The notes beneath the pieces were generated by a model. That model saw nothing but the letters and a program-made list of their open reading frames with translations, ran no database searches and was not told the DNA's origin. Positions 7,368-16,246 of a stretch of DNA of 64,000 nucleotides are shown here, piece by piece. This stretch comes from Ruminococcus sp. (GTDB lineage Bacteria > Bacillota > Clostridia > Oscillospirales > Acutalibacteraceae), in assembly GCA_004558485.1 (NCBI GenBank), contig SFCS01000006.1, positions 1-64,000 of the forward strand. The letters are read 5' to 3'. The position numbers were made by a program, and so were the translations under genes. Each line of letters begins with the position of its first letter. Positions within the stretch are counted from its first letter, which is position 1.

Positions 7368-8405
7368 ATGGCGGAACAAATTATCCCGATAGAACAAATG
7401 GAACAGGCGATGGAGCTGTTCGGCAGCGTGGACAGCAACATGCGCCTTATCGAGCAGCACTGCGGCGTTTCCATCATCAATCGCAGCGACGAGCTGAAGA
7501 TCACCGGTGATGAGGCGGCGGTCGCAAAGGCGGCGCGTGCCGCCGAGGGACTGCTGCAGCTCATTCGCCGCGGCGAACAGCCGGACGCGCGCAATGTACG
7601 CTATGTTCTGTCACTGGTGGATGAGGACGCGGACGACGCGCTCCCGACGCTTGCGGCAAGCAATCTTTGTGTCACCGCGAAGGGCAAGCCCATCAAGGCG
7701 AAAACGCTCGGACAAAAGCGCTACACCGATGCCATCGCCGCGAACACGGTGGTGCTCGGCGTCGGCCCTGCGGGAACAGGCAAGACCTATCTTGCGGTCG
7801 CGATGGCGGTCGCCGCTTTTCGCAACAAGACCGTTTCCCGCATTATCCTCACCCGTCCCGCCGTCGAAGCGGGAGAAAAGCTGGGATTTTTGCCGGGCGA
7901 TCTGCAGGCGAAGATCGACCCGTATCTGCGCCCGCTGTATGACGCGCTGTTCGACATGCTCGGCAGCGAGGCATATCAGAAGTATATCGAGCGCGGCGAC
8001 ATCGAGATAGCGCCGCTGGCGTATATGCGCGGCAGAACGCTTGACGACAGCTTCATCATTCTCGACGAGGCGCAGAACACCACGCCGGAGCAGATGAAAA
8101 TGTTTCTCACCCGTCTCGGGTTTCGCTCCCGTATGGTCGTGACCGGCGACATCACGCAGATCGATCTGCCCGACGGCAAGCGCAGCGGGCTGAAGGAGGC
8201 GATGCGGGTGCTTTGCGGCGTTGAGGATGTCGCTATCTGTCGGTTCACCGAAAAGGATGTTGTGCGCCACGAGCTGGTGCAGCGCATCATCGCCGCCTAT
8301 GAAAAATATGACAACAAGAGACAAAGCGAGCAGACAACGCGCCCGCATACCGGAATTGGAGGAAAGAAAGCTTATGGAAAAGGTAAAGGTACACATCGAG
8401 AATAA
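7368..8405 (+). CDS. phoH: PhoH-family ATPase
   Basis: 345 aa. An N-terminal KH-like part (about 1-90) is followed by a P-loop domain with Walker A GPAGTGKT near residue 131 and Walker B LDEAQN near 234, then the motif VVTGDITQIDLP. PhoH/YbeZ proteins are nucleotide-binding proteins linked to RNA metabolism and are almost always encoded next to the endoribonuclease YbeY, as here. AAAGGAG precedes the ATG. The C-terminus overlaps the ybeY start by 32 nt, which implies translational coupling. Confidence 0.95.
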   Translation: MAEQIIPIEQMEQAMELFGSVDSNMRLIEQHCGVSIINRSDELKITGDEAAVAKAARAAEGLLQLIRRGEQPDARNVRYVLSLVDEDADDALPTLAASNLCVTAKGKPIKAKTLGQKRYTDAIAANTVVLGVGPAGTGKTYLAVAMAVAAFRNKTVSRIILTRPAVEAGEKLGFLPGDLQAKIDPYLRPLYDALFDMLGSEAYQKYIERGDIEIAPLAYMRGRTLDDSFIILDEAQNTTPEQMKMFLTRLGFRSRMVVTGDITQIDLPDGKRSGLKEAMRVLCGVEDVAICRFTEKDVVRHELVQRIIAAYEKYDNKRQSEQTTRPHTGIGGKKAYGKGKGTHRE

Positions 8406-8880
8406 ACAAAAAGCGTTCCGTGTTCCGACGGGGATGCGCCTTCTGATGCGGCGCTGCTGCCATGCCGTTTTGGAGCTGGAGGGCTTTGCGGAGGATGCCG
8501 AGGTGGACATCTCCATCGTGGACAACGAGCAAATCCGCAGGATCAACAACGAACAGCGGCACATCGACCTTGTGACCGATGTGCTGTCATTTCCGCTGGG
8601 CGAGAACGGCGTCTATGACAAGAACCCCGCCACCGGCGCGTGTATGCTGGGCGACATCGTCATTTCGGCGCAGCGCGCCGCCGAGCAGGCGGAGCAGTTC
8701 GGGCACAGCCTGCAGCGGGAAATCGGCTATCTGACCGTTCATTCCATGCTGCACCTGCTCGGCTATGACCATGTGCAGGGCGGCATCGAGGCGGTACATA
8801 TGCGGGAAAAGGAAGAAAAGGTCATGACCTCGCTCGGACTGCCCCGCAACTTTGCCTACAGTGCGGAGGAAATGCCGTGA
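8374..8880 (+). CDS. ybeY: Endoribonuclease YbeY
   Basis: 168 aa. The start at 8374 was chosen because GGAGGAAAG lies 8-15 nt upstream and the mature family begins at this point; the same frame is open further 5' but only antisense-like. YbeY is a zinc-dependent single-strand endoribonuclease that acts in 16S rRNA 3' maturation and ribosome quality control. The metal motif HxxxHxxxxxH is present as HSMLHLLGYDH near residues 121-131, and the preceding TDVLSFPLGE block is conserved. It overlaps phoH upstream and shares ATGA with era downstream. Confidence 0.95.
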   Translation: MEKVKVHIENKQKAFRVPTGMRLLMRRCCHAVLELEGFAEDAEVDISIVDNEQIRRINNEQRHIDLVTDVLSFPLGENGVYDKNPATGACMLGDIVISAQRAAEQAEQFGHSLQREIGYLTVHSMLHLLGYDHVQGGIEAVHMREKEEKVMTSLGLPRNFAYSAEEMP

Positions 8881-9791
8881 CCGAAAAAACGACCTCGTGC
8901 TTCATCGCCATCGTCGGCAAGCCGAATGTGGGAAAATCCTCGCTGCTCAACGCCATCGTCGGCAGCAAGATCGCCATTGTGTCGGACAAGCCGCAAACCA
9001 CCCGCACCCGCATCATGGGGGTGCACACGGAGGGGAATTTGCAGCTGGTGTTCACCGACACGCCCGGTCAGCACCGCAGCCACAACAAGCTCGATGAATA
9101 TATGCACAAGTCCATCCGCGAGGCGATGTCCGGCGTGGATGCCTGTGTGCTTGTGACCGAGCCGGAAAAGGAGATCACCGACGCGGAAAAGTCGCTTTTG
9201 AAGCGACTGGAGCGCGACGAAACACCGACGGTTCTGGTCATCAACAAGATCGACACACTCAAGGACAAGGCGGCGTTGCTTGCGGTCATCGACATGTGGC
9301 AGAAAGCGCACAGCTTTGCGGAAATTCTGCCGCTGTCCGCGCTGACGGGCGAGGGCGTGCGGGCGCTTTTGGAGGTGCTGTCGAAATTTGCCTTTGAAAG
9401 CCCGCACTTTTTCCCCGACGACGCGCTGACCGATCAGCCGGAGCGGGTGATCGCGGCGGAGCTTATCCGCGAAAAGCTGCTTTTGTCGCTGCAGCATGAG
9501 GTTCCGCACGGCATTGCCGTGGTGATCGAAAGCTGGCACGAGCGGGAAACGACGGCGGGCGAGCCGATCGTGGACGCCGAGGCGACGATCTATTGCGAGC
9601 GGGAGAGCCACAAGGGCATCGTCATCGGCAAACGCGGCGCGATGCTGCAAAGGATCGGCACGGCGGCGCGAAAGGAACTGGAAGAAATGCTCGGCGTGCG
9701 GGTCAATCTGCAATGCTGGGTGAAGGTGCGCGAGGACTGGCGCAACCGCGCGGGCCAGCTGCAAAATTTTGGCTATACGCGGGAAAAATAA
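8877..9791 (+). CDS. era: GTPase Era
   Basis: 304 aa, normal length. G1 GKPNVGKS (residues 13-20), G3 DTPG (about 61-64) and G4 NKID (about 123-126) are intact. A C-terminal KH domain with the GKRGAMLQRIG loop follows the TIYCERESHKGIVIG strand. Era binds the 3' end of 16S rRNA and couples 30S assembly to growth. It is translationally coupled to ybeY by an ATGA overlap. Confidence 0.97.
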   Translation: MTEKTTSCFIAIVGKPNVGKSSLLNAIVGSKIAIVSDKPQTTRTRIMGVHTEGNLQLVFTDTPGQHRSHNKLDEYMHKSIREAMSGVDACVLVTEPEKEITDAEKSLLKRLERDETPTVLVINKIDTLKDKAALLAVIDMWQKAHSFAEILPLSALTGEGVRALLEVLSKFAFESPHFFPDDALTDQPERVIAAELIREKLLLSLQHEVPHGIAVVIESWHERETTAGEPIVDAEATIYCERESHKGIVIGKRGAMLQRIGTAARKELEEMLGVRVNLQCWVKVREDWRNRAGQLQNFGYTREK

Positions 9792-9846
9792 CCATGCATG
9801 TTCGTTCTTTGCCGTTTCATACTAGAAATGAAACGGAGGGCTTTTG

Positions 9847-10032
9847 ATGGAAGAGGACGAGCTGTGGGAGACTTTCAGAACGAGCGGACAGGTCGCGGAT
9901 TATCTGCGCTATCGCGGCATTGACCTGCCCGCCGTGAAAAATGCGGTGGAGAGGGGCGCTGCGGAAAATGACGGGAGCAAAACGCGGGCAGCCGCCGATC
10001 ACCACCGACGGTCTGGTGGTACGGGCGTTTAA
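9847..10032 (+). CDS. yqzL: YqzL-like small protein
   Basis: 61 aa from ATG at 9847, with CGGAGGGC upstream. The first 27 residues (ELWETFRTSGQVADYLRYR) fit the YqzL pattern LxWxxFxxTGxxxxYL, and B. subtilis yqzL sits at this same place between era and recO. The rest of the frame overlaps the recO start by 65 nt and does not look conserved. Function unknown. A hairpin (CCGTTTCAT/ATGAAACGG, about 9811-9835) lies just before its RBS. Confidence 0.65.
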   Translation: MEEDELWETFRTSGQVADYLRYRGIDLPAVKNAVERGAAENDGSKTRAAADHHRRSGGTGV

Positions 10033-10741
10033 CGGCGTCGGCGAGGCGGATCGGTTTGTTACCGTCCTCACCCGTGACCGCGGGCTTTTGCGCGCCGCCG
10101 CGCGCGGTGCGCAGCGCATCAAAAGCAAAAACGGCGCCGCCACCCAGCTTTTATGCTACTCCCGCTTTCGGCTCATCCCCGGACGGGAGCTGTACATAGT
10201 AGAGGATGCGCGACCCGTCGAGGTCTTTTTCGCACTGCGCAGCGACATTGAGAAAACGGCGCTGGCGCAGTATTTTTGTGAGCTGGCGACGGCGCTTTGT
10301 GCTGCCGACGAGCCGCAGGAGGAGGCGCTGCGGCTGCTGCTCAACGCGCTGCACCTGTTGGGAACGGGCGCGCGCGACCCGTTGCTGCTCAAGGCAACGG
10401 TGGAATGGCGGCTTTTGTCGCTGGCGGGGTATATGCCGGATGTCGCCGCCTGTGCGGTGTGCGGGAAAACGGACGGCGGCATGGGCTTTTCCGCCGTGGA
10501 CGGAAGAATTTTCTGCGCGGACTGCCGCCGCGACGGTGCGCTTTTGCCGCTGCCCGCAGGGGCGGTCGCGGCGGTGCGGTATGTCGTTTCCTGCGACCTT
10601 GCGCGGCTTTTTTCGTTTGCGCTGCCGCCCGAAACGGCGGCGGCATTTGCTGCGGCTGCCGAGCAGTTTTTGAAGGCGCAGCTGCAGCGCAGCTTCAAGA
10701 CCTTGGACTTTTATCATGAATTGGGAGGGACGGCGCCGTGA
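9968..10741 (+). CDS. recO: DNA repair protein RecO
   Basis: 257 aa from ATG at 9968. The frame opens at 9941, but GAGAGGGG lies about 12 nt before the later ATG. RecO anneals complementary strands and loads RecA with RecR in recombinational repair. Visible parts are the N-terminal OB fold (TTDGLVVRAFNGVGEADRFV, LLRAAARGAQR) and a four-Cys zinc site (CAVCG...FCADC). The stop overlaps the GTG start of mutS2 (GTGA). Confidence 0.93.
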   Translation: MTGAKRGQPPITTDGLVVRAFNGVGEADRFVTVLTRDRGLLRAAARGAQRIKSKNGAATQLLCYSRFRLIPGRELYIVEDARPVEVFFALRSDIEKTALAQYFCELATALCAADEPQEEALRLLLNALHLLGTGARDPLLLKATVEWRLLSLAGYMPDVAACAVCGKTDGGMGFSAVDGRIFCADCRRDGALLPLPAGAVAAVRYVVSCDLARLFSFALPPETAAAFAAAAEQFLKAQLQRSFKTLDFYHELGGTAP

Positions 10742-13092
10742 ACCATCATCTGCGGGTGCTGGAATTGCCGAAAATTCTGGAGCGCCTTGCCGCCGAAACG
10801 GCGGGCGAGGACGCCGCGGCTGCGGCGCGCCGTTTGCGCCCAACGCCGTATATCGACGAAGTAAATCGCCTTTTGGACGAGACGGATGCCGCCTGTCGCC
10901 TGATGGCGGGGTTCGGCGCGCCGTCGTTCGGAACGCTTAAAAATGCGGACGATGCCCTAAAGCGCGCCGAGAGCGGCGCCTGTCTTTCGCCACACGAGCT
11001 TTTGGGCGTGGCAGCGCTGCTGCGCACGGTGCGTGCAGTCGCCGATTGGCGGCGGCACTGCGAGGGCGTGGAAACGGTGCTCGATGACCGTTTTTCGGCG
11101 CTGTCGCCGAATAAGTATCTGGAGGAAAAACTGACTGCGGCGCTGCCCGATGAGGAAACGGTGGCGGATGATGCGTCGGATGCGCTTTTCGACATCCGCC
11201 GCAAGATGCGCGCCGCGGCGGGCAGGATCCGTCAGCAGCTCGACAAGATGCTGCACTCCCCGACGACGCAAAAGCTGCTGCAGGAGCCGATCGTCACGAC
11301 CCGCGACGGGCGGTATGTCATCCCCGTCAAGGTGGAGCACCGCGGCGAGGTGGCAGGACTGGTGCACGACACCTCCGCCTCGGGCGCAACGGTGTTCATC
11401 GAGCCGCTGTCCGTGGTGGAGACCAACAATGAGCTGCGGCTTTTGGAGTCCCGCGAGGCGGCGGAGATTGAGCGCATTTTGTTTGCGCTGTCTGCAGAGG
11501 TCGGTAATTTTTCCGCAAGCATCCTTGCCGACTATGCGCTGCTCGTGGAGCTGAATGTGATCTTTGCGAAGGCGCGCCTTGCGTATAAAATGAAAGCGGT
11601 GCGCCCGACCGTGTCGAACGACGGGCATCTGCGCCTGCATGGGGCGCGACATCCGCTCATCGATCCCGAAAGGGTCGTGCCGATCGACATTGAGCTCGGC
11701 GGCGACTTTGACACCCTCGTCATCACCGGCCCGAACACCGGCGGCAAAACGGTCGCGCTCAAAACGGTCGGGCTTTTGACGGTCATGACGATGTGCGGTC
11801 TGCTCCCGCCGGTGCGGGACGGCAGCCATATTGCCCTTTTTGATAAGCTGCTGGTGGACATCGGCGACGAGCAGTCCATCGAGCAGTCGCTGTCCACCTT
11901 TTCGGCACACATGACAAATCTCATCGGCATTTTGGGGCAGGCGGACAGCCGCTCGCTCGTGCTGATGGACGAGGTCGGCGCGGGTACAGACCCCGTGGAG
12001 GGTGCGGCGCTGGCGGTGGCGATCATCGAGCGGCTGCGTGCCCTCGGCTGCCGCACGGTCGCAACGACGCACTATGCCGAGCTGAAGGCCTATGCCATCG
12101 AAACGGCGGGCGTGGAAAACGGCAGCTGTGAATTTGATGTCACGACGCTGCGCCCGACCTATCGCCTGCTCATCGGAACGCCCGGGCGCTCCAACGCATT
12201 TGCCATTTCGGAAAAGCTCGGCATGCCCGCCGCGGTGGTGGAGCGGGCAAGGTCGCTCATTTCGGGCGATGACCGTCGCCTTGAGGATGTCGTGACGGAG
12301 CTGGAGTCGCGGCGGCTTGCCCTGGAGCGGCAGCTGTCCGACGCGAAAGCGGCGGCGGCACGCGCCGCGGAAACGGCAAGCGAGACGCAAAAACGCCTGC
12401 GGGCGCTCGAAAAGGAGCGGCTGCAGACGCTGGAGGAAGCGAAGGAGACGGCGCGGGCGCTGGTCGAAAAGGCGCGCGGCGAGGCGGAGACTCTGCTCTC
12501 GGAAATGCAGACGCTGCGCCGCAAAAAGGAAAAAGTCACCGACGCCGACAGCAGCGCGCTGCGCGCGCATTTGAAACGGATGGAAAAGGAGCTTGACCCC
12601 GTTGTGGAGCGGCAACAGGACGGGTATCATTTGCCCCGTCCGCTGAAGGCGGGGGATGCGGTGGTGCTTGCCGACATCGACAAGCCCGCGACCGTTCTCA
12701 AGCTCATCGGCGACACCGCCGAGGTGCAGATCGGTGTCATCCGCACGCGCACCCCCGTCAACAATCTTCGCTTGCAGGAGAAAAAAACGCCGCCCGCGCC
12801 GAAAAAGGCGAAAGGCGGCGGCACGCTCACCGCGCGCATGGAGCGCAGCGCCGGCACGGAGCTGGATCTGCGCGGCATGACGGTGGAGGAGGCAATTCTG
12901 GAGATCGACCGTTTCCTCGACAACGCGGTGATGGCGGGCTTGGAGCGGGTCACGCTCATCCACGGCAAGGGCACGGGCGCTCTGCGCACCGGTGTGCAGC
13001 AGCATCTGCGGCGACACCCGCAGGTGGCGGGCTTCCGACTCGGCACCTTCGGCGAGGGCGAGACCGGCGTGACGATCGTGGAATTGAAATAA
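10738..13092 (+). CDS. mutS2: Endonuclease MutS2
   Basis: 784 aa from GTG at 10738, coupled to recO. MutS2 is a MutS homologue without mismatch-recognition domains. It limits recombination by cutting branched DNA and, in Bacillus, also acts on collided ribosomes. Walker A GPNTGGKT is near residue 331, Walker B LMDEVGAGTDP near 410, then a long Ala/Glu/Arg-rich coiled coil (about 515-630) and a C-terminal Smr nuclease domain (about 707-784) with ELDLRGMTVEEA and HGKGTGALR. All expected domains are present. The transcript probably ends at the hairpin 13101-13129. Confidence 0.96.
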   Translation: MNHHLRVLELPKILERLAAETAGEDAAAAARRLRPTPYIDEVNRLLDETDAACRLMAGFGAPSFGTLKNADDALKRAESGACLSPHELLGVAALLRTVRAVADWRRHCEGVETVLDDRFSALSPNKYLEEKLTAALPDEETVADDASDALFDIRRKMRAAAGRIRQQLDKMLHSPTTQKLLQEPIVTTRDGRYVIPVKVEHRGEVAGLVHDTSASGATVFIEPLSVVETNNELRLLESREAAEIERILFALSAEVGNFSASILADYALLVELNVIFAKARLAYKMKAVRPTVSNDGHLRLHGARHPLIDPERVVPIDIELGGDFDTLVITGPNTGGKTVALKTVGLLTVMTMCGLLPPVRDGSHIALFDKLLVDIGDEQSIEQSLSTFSAHMTNLIGILGQADSRSLVLMDEVGAGTDPVEGAALAVAIIERLRALGCRTVATTHYAELKAYAIETAGVENGSCEFDVTTLRPTYRLLIGTPGRSNAFAISEKLGMPAAVVERARSLISGDDRRLEDVVTELESRRLALERQLSDAKAAAARAAETASETQKRLRALEKERLQTLEEAKETARALVEKARGEAETLLSEMQTLRRKKEKVTDADSSALRAHLKRMEKELDPVVERQQDGYHLPRPLKAGDAVVLADIDKPATVLKLIGDTAEVQIGVIRTRTPVNNLRLQEKKTPPAPKKAKGGGTLTARMERSAGTELDLRGMTVEEAILEIDRFLDNAVMAGLERVTLIHGKGTGALRTGVQQHLRRHPQVAGFRLGTFGEGETGVTIVELK

Positions 13093-13100
13093 AAACACGA

Positions 13101-13129
13101 AGCGGCGGACACCAAAGGTGCCCGCCGCT
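13101..13129. terminator. Bidirectional hairpin between mutS2 and the mini-protein gene
   Basis: AGCGGCGG and CACC pair with CCGCCGCT and GGTG around AAA, with one mismatch. T-rich sequence follows on the plus strand and A-rich sequence precedes it. It serves the convergent genes on both sides. Confidence 0.7.
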
Positions 13130-13146
13130 ATTGTTATTCCTATCTG

Positions 13147-13341
13147 TTAGTTACCGCAGCCGCAACCGCAGCCACTCACCACGCGCACGCGCTCCGTGCC
13201 GCCGCAACCGCAGCCGGAGGTCGTGTTGTTCGTCTGGCAGCCGCTCGGACGGCTGTTACCGCCGCAACCGCAGCCCGTGTCGTTGTCGCGGTCGCACAGG
13301 ATCAGCCATGCCGCAATCGCAAAGAGAAATCCGTTACACAT
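13147..13341 (-). CDS. Membrane-anchored Cys/Gly-rich mini-protein
   Basis: 64 aa from ATG at 13341; GGGAGGTGA is spaced 6 nt upstream, which rules out the earlier in-frame ATG. A hydrophobic N-terminal segment (residues 3-16, NGFLFAIAAWLILC) precedes a tail with three GCGCGG-type blocks separated by polar Asn/Thr/Arg stretches, ending GCGCGCGN. About a fifth of the residues are Cys. No family is recognised. It could be a metal-binding, disulfide-rich or spore/envelope protein. It is downstream of the LtaS-like gene on the same strand, and its RBS can pair into a hairpin. Confidence 0.65.
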   Translation of the reverse strand: MCNGFLFAIAAWLILCDRDNDTGCGCGGNSRPSGCQTNNTTSGCGCGGTERVRVVSGCGCGCGN

Positions 13342-13349
13342 ATTGTGTT

Positions 13350-13391
13350 CACCTCCCTCTCCCAATATATGAACCGGCAGGGAGAGGGGTG
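13350..13391 (-). promoter_or_regulatory. Hairpin that can sequester the mini-protein RBS
   Basis: On the minus strand CACCCCTCTCCC (13391-13380) can pair with GGGAGAGGGAGGTG (13363-13350), leaving a 16-nt loop. The 3' arm contains the Shine-Dalgarno GGAGGTG of the Cys-rich protein. There is no T-run, so a terminator is less likely than a translational block. Confidence 0.5.
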
Positions 13392-13397
13392 AAAAGG

Positions 13398-15401
13398 TTA
13401 TTGCGTCGGGTTTGCGCCGAACAGCGTTTTAAAATAGTCGTTTTTCAGCACAAAGTCGGAATATTTGATCTTGTTGCGCACCGTCGCGGACACTGTTTTC
13501 ACATAGTCCTCCGGAACGGTCACGCCCTCGTTCGGCGTGAAGGTGCCCTTGGAGGCGTTATAGGTGCCCTTGTCGGTCCTCCAGCAATAGTTGCCCCACA
13601 ACGCCAGCGGCATCTGCTCGGAGAACACATCGCGGCCGACCAAAAGACGGGAGTCGTATTCCACGCCGAAGAGGTTCGAGAGCGTCGGCACGATGTCGAG
13701 GCTGTAGGTCGGGGTGTCGACGACGATGTTTTTGTCCTCGATGCAGCCGCTCCAGATGATGAGCGCGGAATGGTCGCGCTTGAACACATCGTCCGCTGCA
13801 TAGCCGTAGAGATCCGAAAGCCCGTCCACGCCGCCGCTGTAGGTCTCCTTTTTGTCCAGTCCGTAGGGATAGTGGTCGGTGGCAAGAACGATAACGGTGT
13901 TGTCGGCGATGCCCGCCGTTTCGAGCGCGGTCACGAGATCACGCATCGCATATTCCAGCTCCAAATTCGCTGCAAGATAGCCCTTCACAAGGTCGCAGTG
14001 GTTGCTGTCCTTATAGGCATCAAAATTTTTTGCAGCCATATAGTTGCCACCCGTGTTGTAGCCGCAGTGACCGCTCACCGTCATATAGTAGACAGAGAAC
14101 GGCTGCTTGCCGATATACTGCGGCGCCGTGAAGCGCATCATTTCCAGATCGCTCTCCGGCCAGGTCGGCTTCACGCCCGCCTCCATGCCGTTGCCCATGC
14201 CGATATAGTCGGCATAGCCGAGATTTTTGTGCGTCTTATCTCTGCCGTAATAGGAATAGGTGTGGTCGTGATAGGCGACGCTGAAATAGCCGAGCCGTTT
14301 CAGTTGATTGCCCATGGTGAGATAGAGATTGTGACCGATCGTCTGTTTCATGCTGGACACGCCCGCCGTCGGCACAAGCCCCATGACATTGGAGTATTCA
14401 CCTGTCGAGGTGCTGCCGCCCCATGCGGGCTGATAATAGTCGGTGAATTTGATGCCCTTGTTGGCAAGGCGATAGAGCGTCGGCGTCATTTGCGGGTCGA
14501 TGACCTCGGCGGAAAACGCCTCCGCTGTGATGAAAATAAGGTTTTTGCCCTTGAAAAGTCCGGTGTATTCGTTCTGCTTCGAGGGGGTGAGTGAGGCGAC
14601 ATAGCGGTGCATCGCCGCGAGCTTTTCGTCGCTCGTCGCGGCGGCAAGCGCCTCGAAATCGAGGTTCATGACATTGTCCCCATACACTATGGGCTCCGGC
14701 TCTTGCGGCGGCTCATCCTTCGGCTCGGTGTCCACATCGTCAAATTCGCCGTCGCCGGGGAACAGCAGATGGCCGAAGTCCAGCCGCAGCGCCGCGCCGA
14801 GACCGAAACCGCGCACCGCGCCGTCAAAGTCATATTCATTCGTATAGCGGTTTTTGTCAGGGGAGACGGTGAGCGCAAAAATGTGCGCGAGAAGGAACGC
14901 GACAACACAGAAAACGCCGAGCGCCAACCGCCGCCGCAGCTTGTTGACGGGGCGCTCTTTTCTGCCGCGGTTAAAGATGCAGAAGAATACGATCGGCGCC
15001 GCCACCAGCAAAATGCGCCAAAGCCCGCCGAGAAGGATAGAAACGATCGTGCCGGAATATTCTCCGACCACGCCGCCCGCGCCGCTGAAGATGGAGCGCG
15101 GGGACATGAACATCTTGAAGAAATCCTGCACGAAATATTCCGTCAGGCAGGCGACGCCGCAGACGGAGGAAATGACGATCGCAATGACCCGCCGCACGGT
15201 GACGGTGCGCCCGAACGAGGCGGCAAACGCAAACAGAAAGCCCGCCGACAGCGCAAAAAGGGTGATGCACACAAAGCGCCAAAAGCTCGCGCCCTGCATG
15301 GTGAAAAAGTGCAAAAGCCACTCGTCATAGACGGCGACAAACAGCAAAAGCGCCCAGTGAGGGATGCCCACCGTCTGTTCGCGGAAATGTTGTTGTTTCA
15401 A
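13398..15401 (-). CDS. LtaS-like membrane phosphoglycerol/sulfatase-fold transferase
   Basis: 667 aa from TTG at 15401 (AGGGAGAG upstream). About five N-terminal membrane segments (roughly 15-180) are followed by an extracytoplasmic alkaline-phosphatase/sulfatase domain. Metal and active-site features are FITAEAF near 290, the catalytic Thr region GGSTSTGEYS near 330, MTVSGH, and ATDHYPYG near 520. LtaS proteins polymerise glycerol phosphate onto a lipid anchor to make lipoteichoic acid. In Clostridia, relatives with this DHYPYG signature are common, and their exact polymer is often unknown. An acidic Pro/Glu linker (DVDTEPKDEPPQEPEP) joins membrane and catalytic parts. Confidence 0.85.
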   Translation of the reverse strand: MKQQHFREQTVGIPHWALLLFVAVYDEWLLHFFTMQGASFWRFVCITLFALSAGFLFAFAASFGRTVTVRRVIAIVISSVCGVACLTEYFVQDFFKMFMSPRSIFSGAGGVVGEYSGTIVSILLGGLWRILLVAAPIVFFCIFNRGRKERPVNKLRRRLALGVFCVVAFLLAHIFALTVSPDKNRYTNEYDFDGAVRGFGLGAALRLDFGHLLFPGDGEFDDVDTEPKDEPPQEPEPIVYGDNVMNLDFEALAAATSDEKLAAMHRYVASLTPSKQNEYTGLFKGKNLIFITAEAFSAEVIDPQMTPTLYRLANKGIKFTDYYQPAWGGSTSTGEYSNVMGLVPTAGVSSMKQTIGHNLYLTMGNQLKRLGYFSVAYHDHTYSYYGRDKTHKNLGYADYIGMGNGMEAGVKPTWPESDLEMMRFTAPQYIGKQPFSVYYMTVSGHCGYNTGGNYMAAKNFDAYKDSNHCDLVKGYLAANLELEYAMRDLVTALETAGIADNTVIVLATDHYPYGLDKKETYSGGVDGLSDLYGYAADDVFKRDHSALIIWSGCIEDKNIVVDTPTYSLDIVPTLSNLFGVEYDSRLLVGRDVFSEQMPLALWGNYCWRTDKGTYNASKGTFTPNEGVTVPEDYVKTVSATVRNKIKYSDFVLKNDYFKTLFGANPTQ

Positions 15402-15547
15402 GTGTATCTCTCCCTAATATATACTGAAAAATGATTTTTTTCGACAAGGTCAGTGTAGCACATCCCACCCCGAAAAGCAAGCCGAAAAATCCCGACGGAA
15501 TGTCGTACAGGCAGGGCGGCATATGGTTTGGTGAAGGGGGTCATTTT

Positions 15548-16243
15548 ATGTTTTCGGCGCTTTTTGAGCTTTTGTCCGGCGTTTTCTATATGGTGCTGCA
15601 TGTCGCCACGGGCGGCAGCTTTCCGAAACCGCTCTCCGTCGAAAAGGAGCGCGCCTATTTTGTCGCGTTTCACGAGATGGGCGACAGGGAGGCGCGCAGC
15701 GCGCTCATCGAGCACAACCTGCGTCTGGTGGCGCACATCATCAAAAAATACTATGCCGGTGCAAAGGATCAGGAGGATCTCATTTCCATCGGAACGATCG
15801 GGCTGATCAAGGCGGTGGACACCTTTGACTATACAAAAAGCCGCCGCCTGGCGACCTATGCGTCCCGCTGCATTGAGAACGAAATTCTGATGTATTTCCG
15901 CGCGGAGAAAAAATATGCGCAGGATGTGTCGCTGTCCGAGCCGATCGACACCGACAAGGAGGGACACCCGCTGACGCTGCTCGATGTGCTGGCGGACGAG
16001 AGCGATCTCGCCGCCAATGTGGATCTGCGGGTGAACAGCCAGCATCTGGCGCGGTATATCCGCGAATGTCTCACCGATCGGGAGATCGAGATCATCCGCT
16101 TGCGCTACGGGCTGTGCGGCGATCCGCTCACACAGCGTGAGGTCGCGAAAAAGCTCGGCATTTCGCGCTCCTATGTTTCCCGCATTGAGAAAAAAGCGCT
16201 CGAAAAGCTGCAAGAGCGCTTTGAACAACCCGACACCCCGTGA
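15548..16243 (+). CDS. sigK: Sporulation sigma factor SigK, uninterrupted
   Basis: 231 aa from ATG at 15548 with GAAGGGGG upstream; the longer open frame 5' lacks an RBS. Sigma-K directs late mother-cell transcription (coat, cortex, mother-cell lysis). A hydrophobic pro-sequence (about 1-25, FSALFELLSGVFYMVLHVAT) precedes sigma region 2 (EHNLRLVAHIIKKYY, DLISIGTIGLIKAVDTFD) and region 4 (REIEIIRLRYGL, TQREVAKKLGISRSYVSRIEKKALEKL). The gene is continuous, so there is no skin element here. It is divergent from the LtaS-like gene and converges on dusB. Confidence 0.95.
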   Translation: MFSALFELLSGVFYMVLHVATGGSFPKPLSVEKERAYFVAFHEMGDREARSALIEHNLRLVAHIIKKYYAGAKDQEDLISIGTIGLIKAVDTFDYTKSRRLATYASRCIENEILMYFRAEKKYAQDVSLSEPIDTDKEGHPLTLLDVLADESDLAANVDLRVNSQHLARYIRECLTDREIEIIRLRYGLCGDPLTQREVAKKLGISRSYVSRIEKKALEKLQERFEQPDTP

Positions 16244-16246
16244 GGG

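Noticed and set aside
10957..13098. A 713-codon open frame antisense to mutS2
   Set aside because: Shadow of the mutS2 codon pattern; no RBS and no recognisable domain.
15548..16243. A skin-type element interrupting sigK
   Set aside because: The frame is continuous from the pro-sequence through region 4; no recombinase gene is present.
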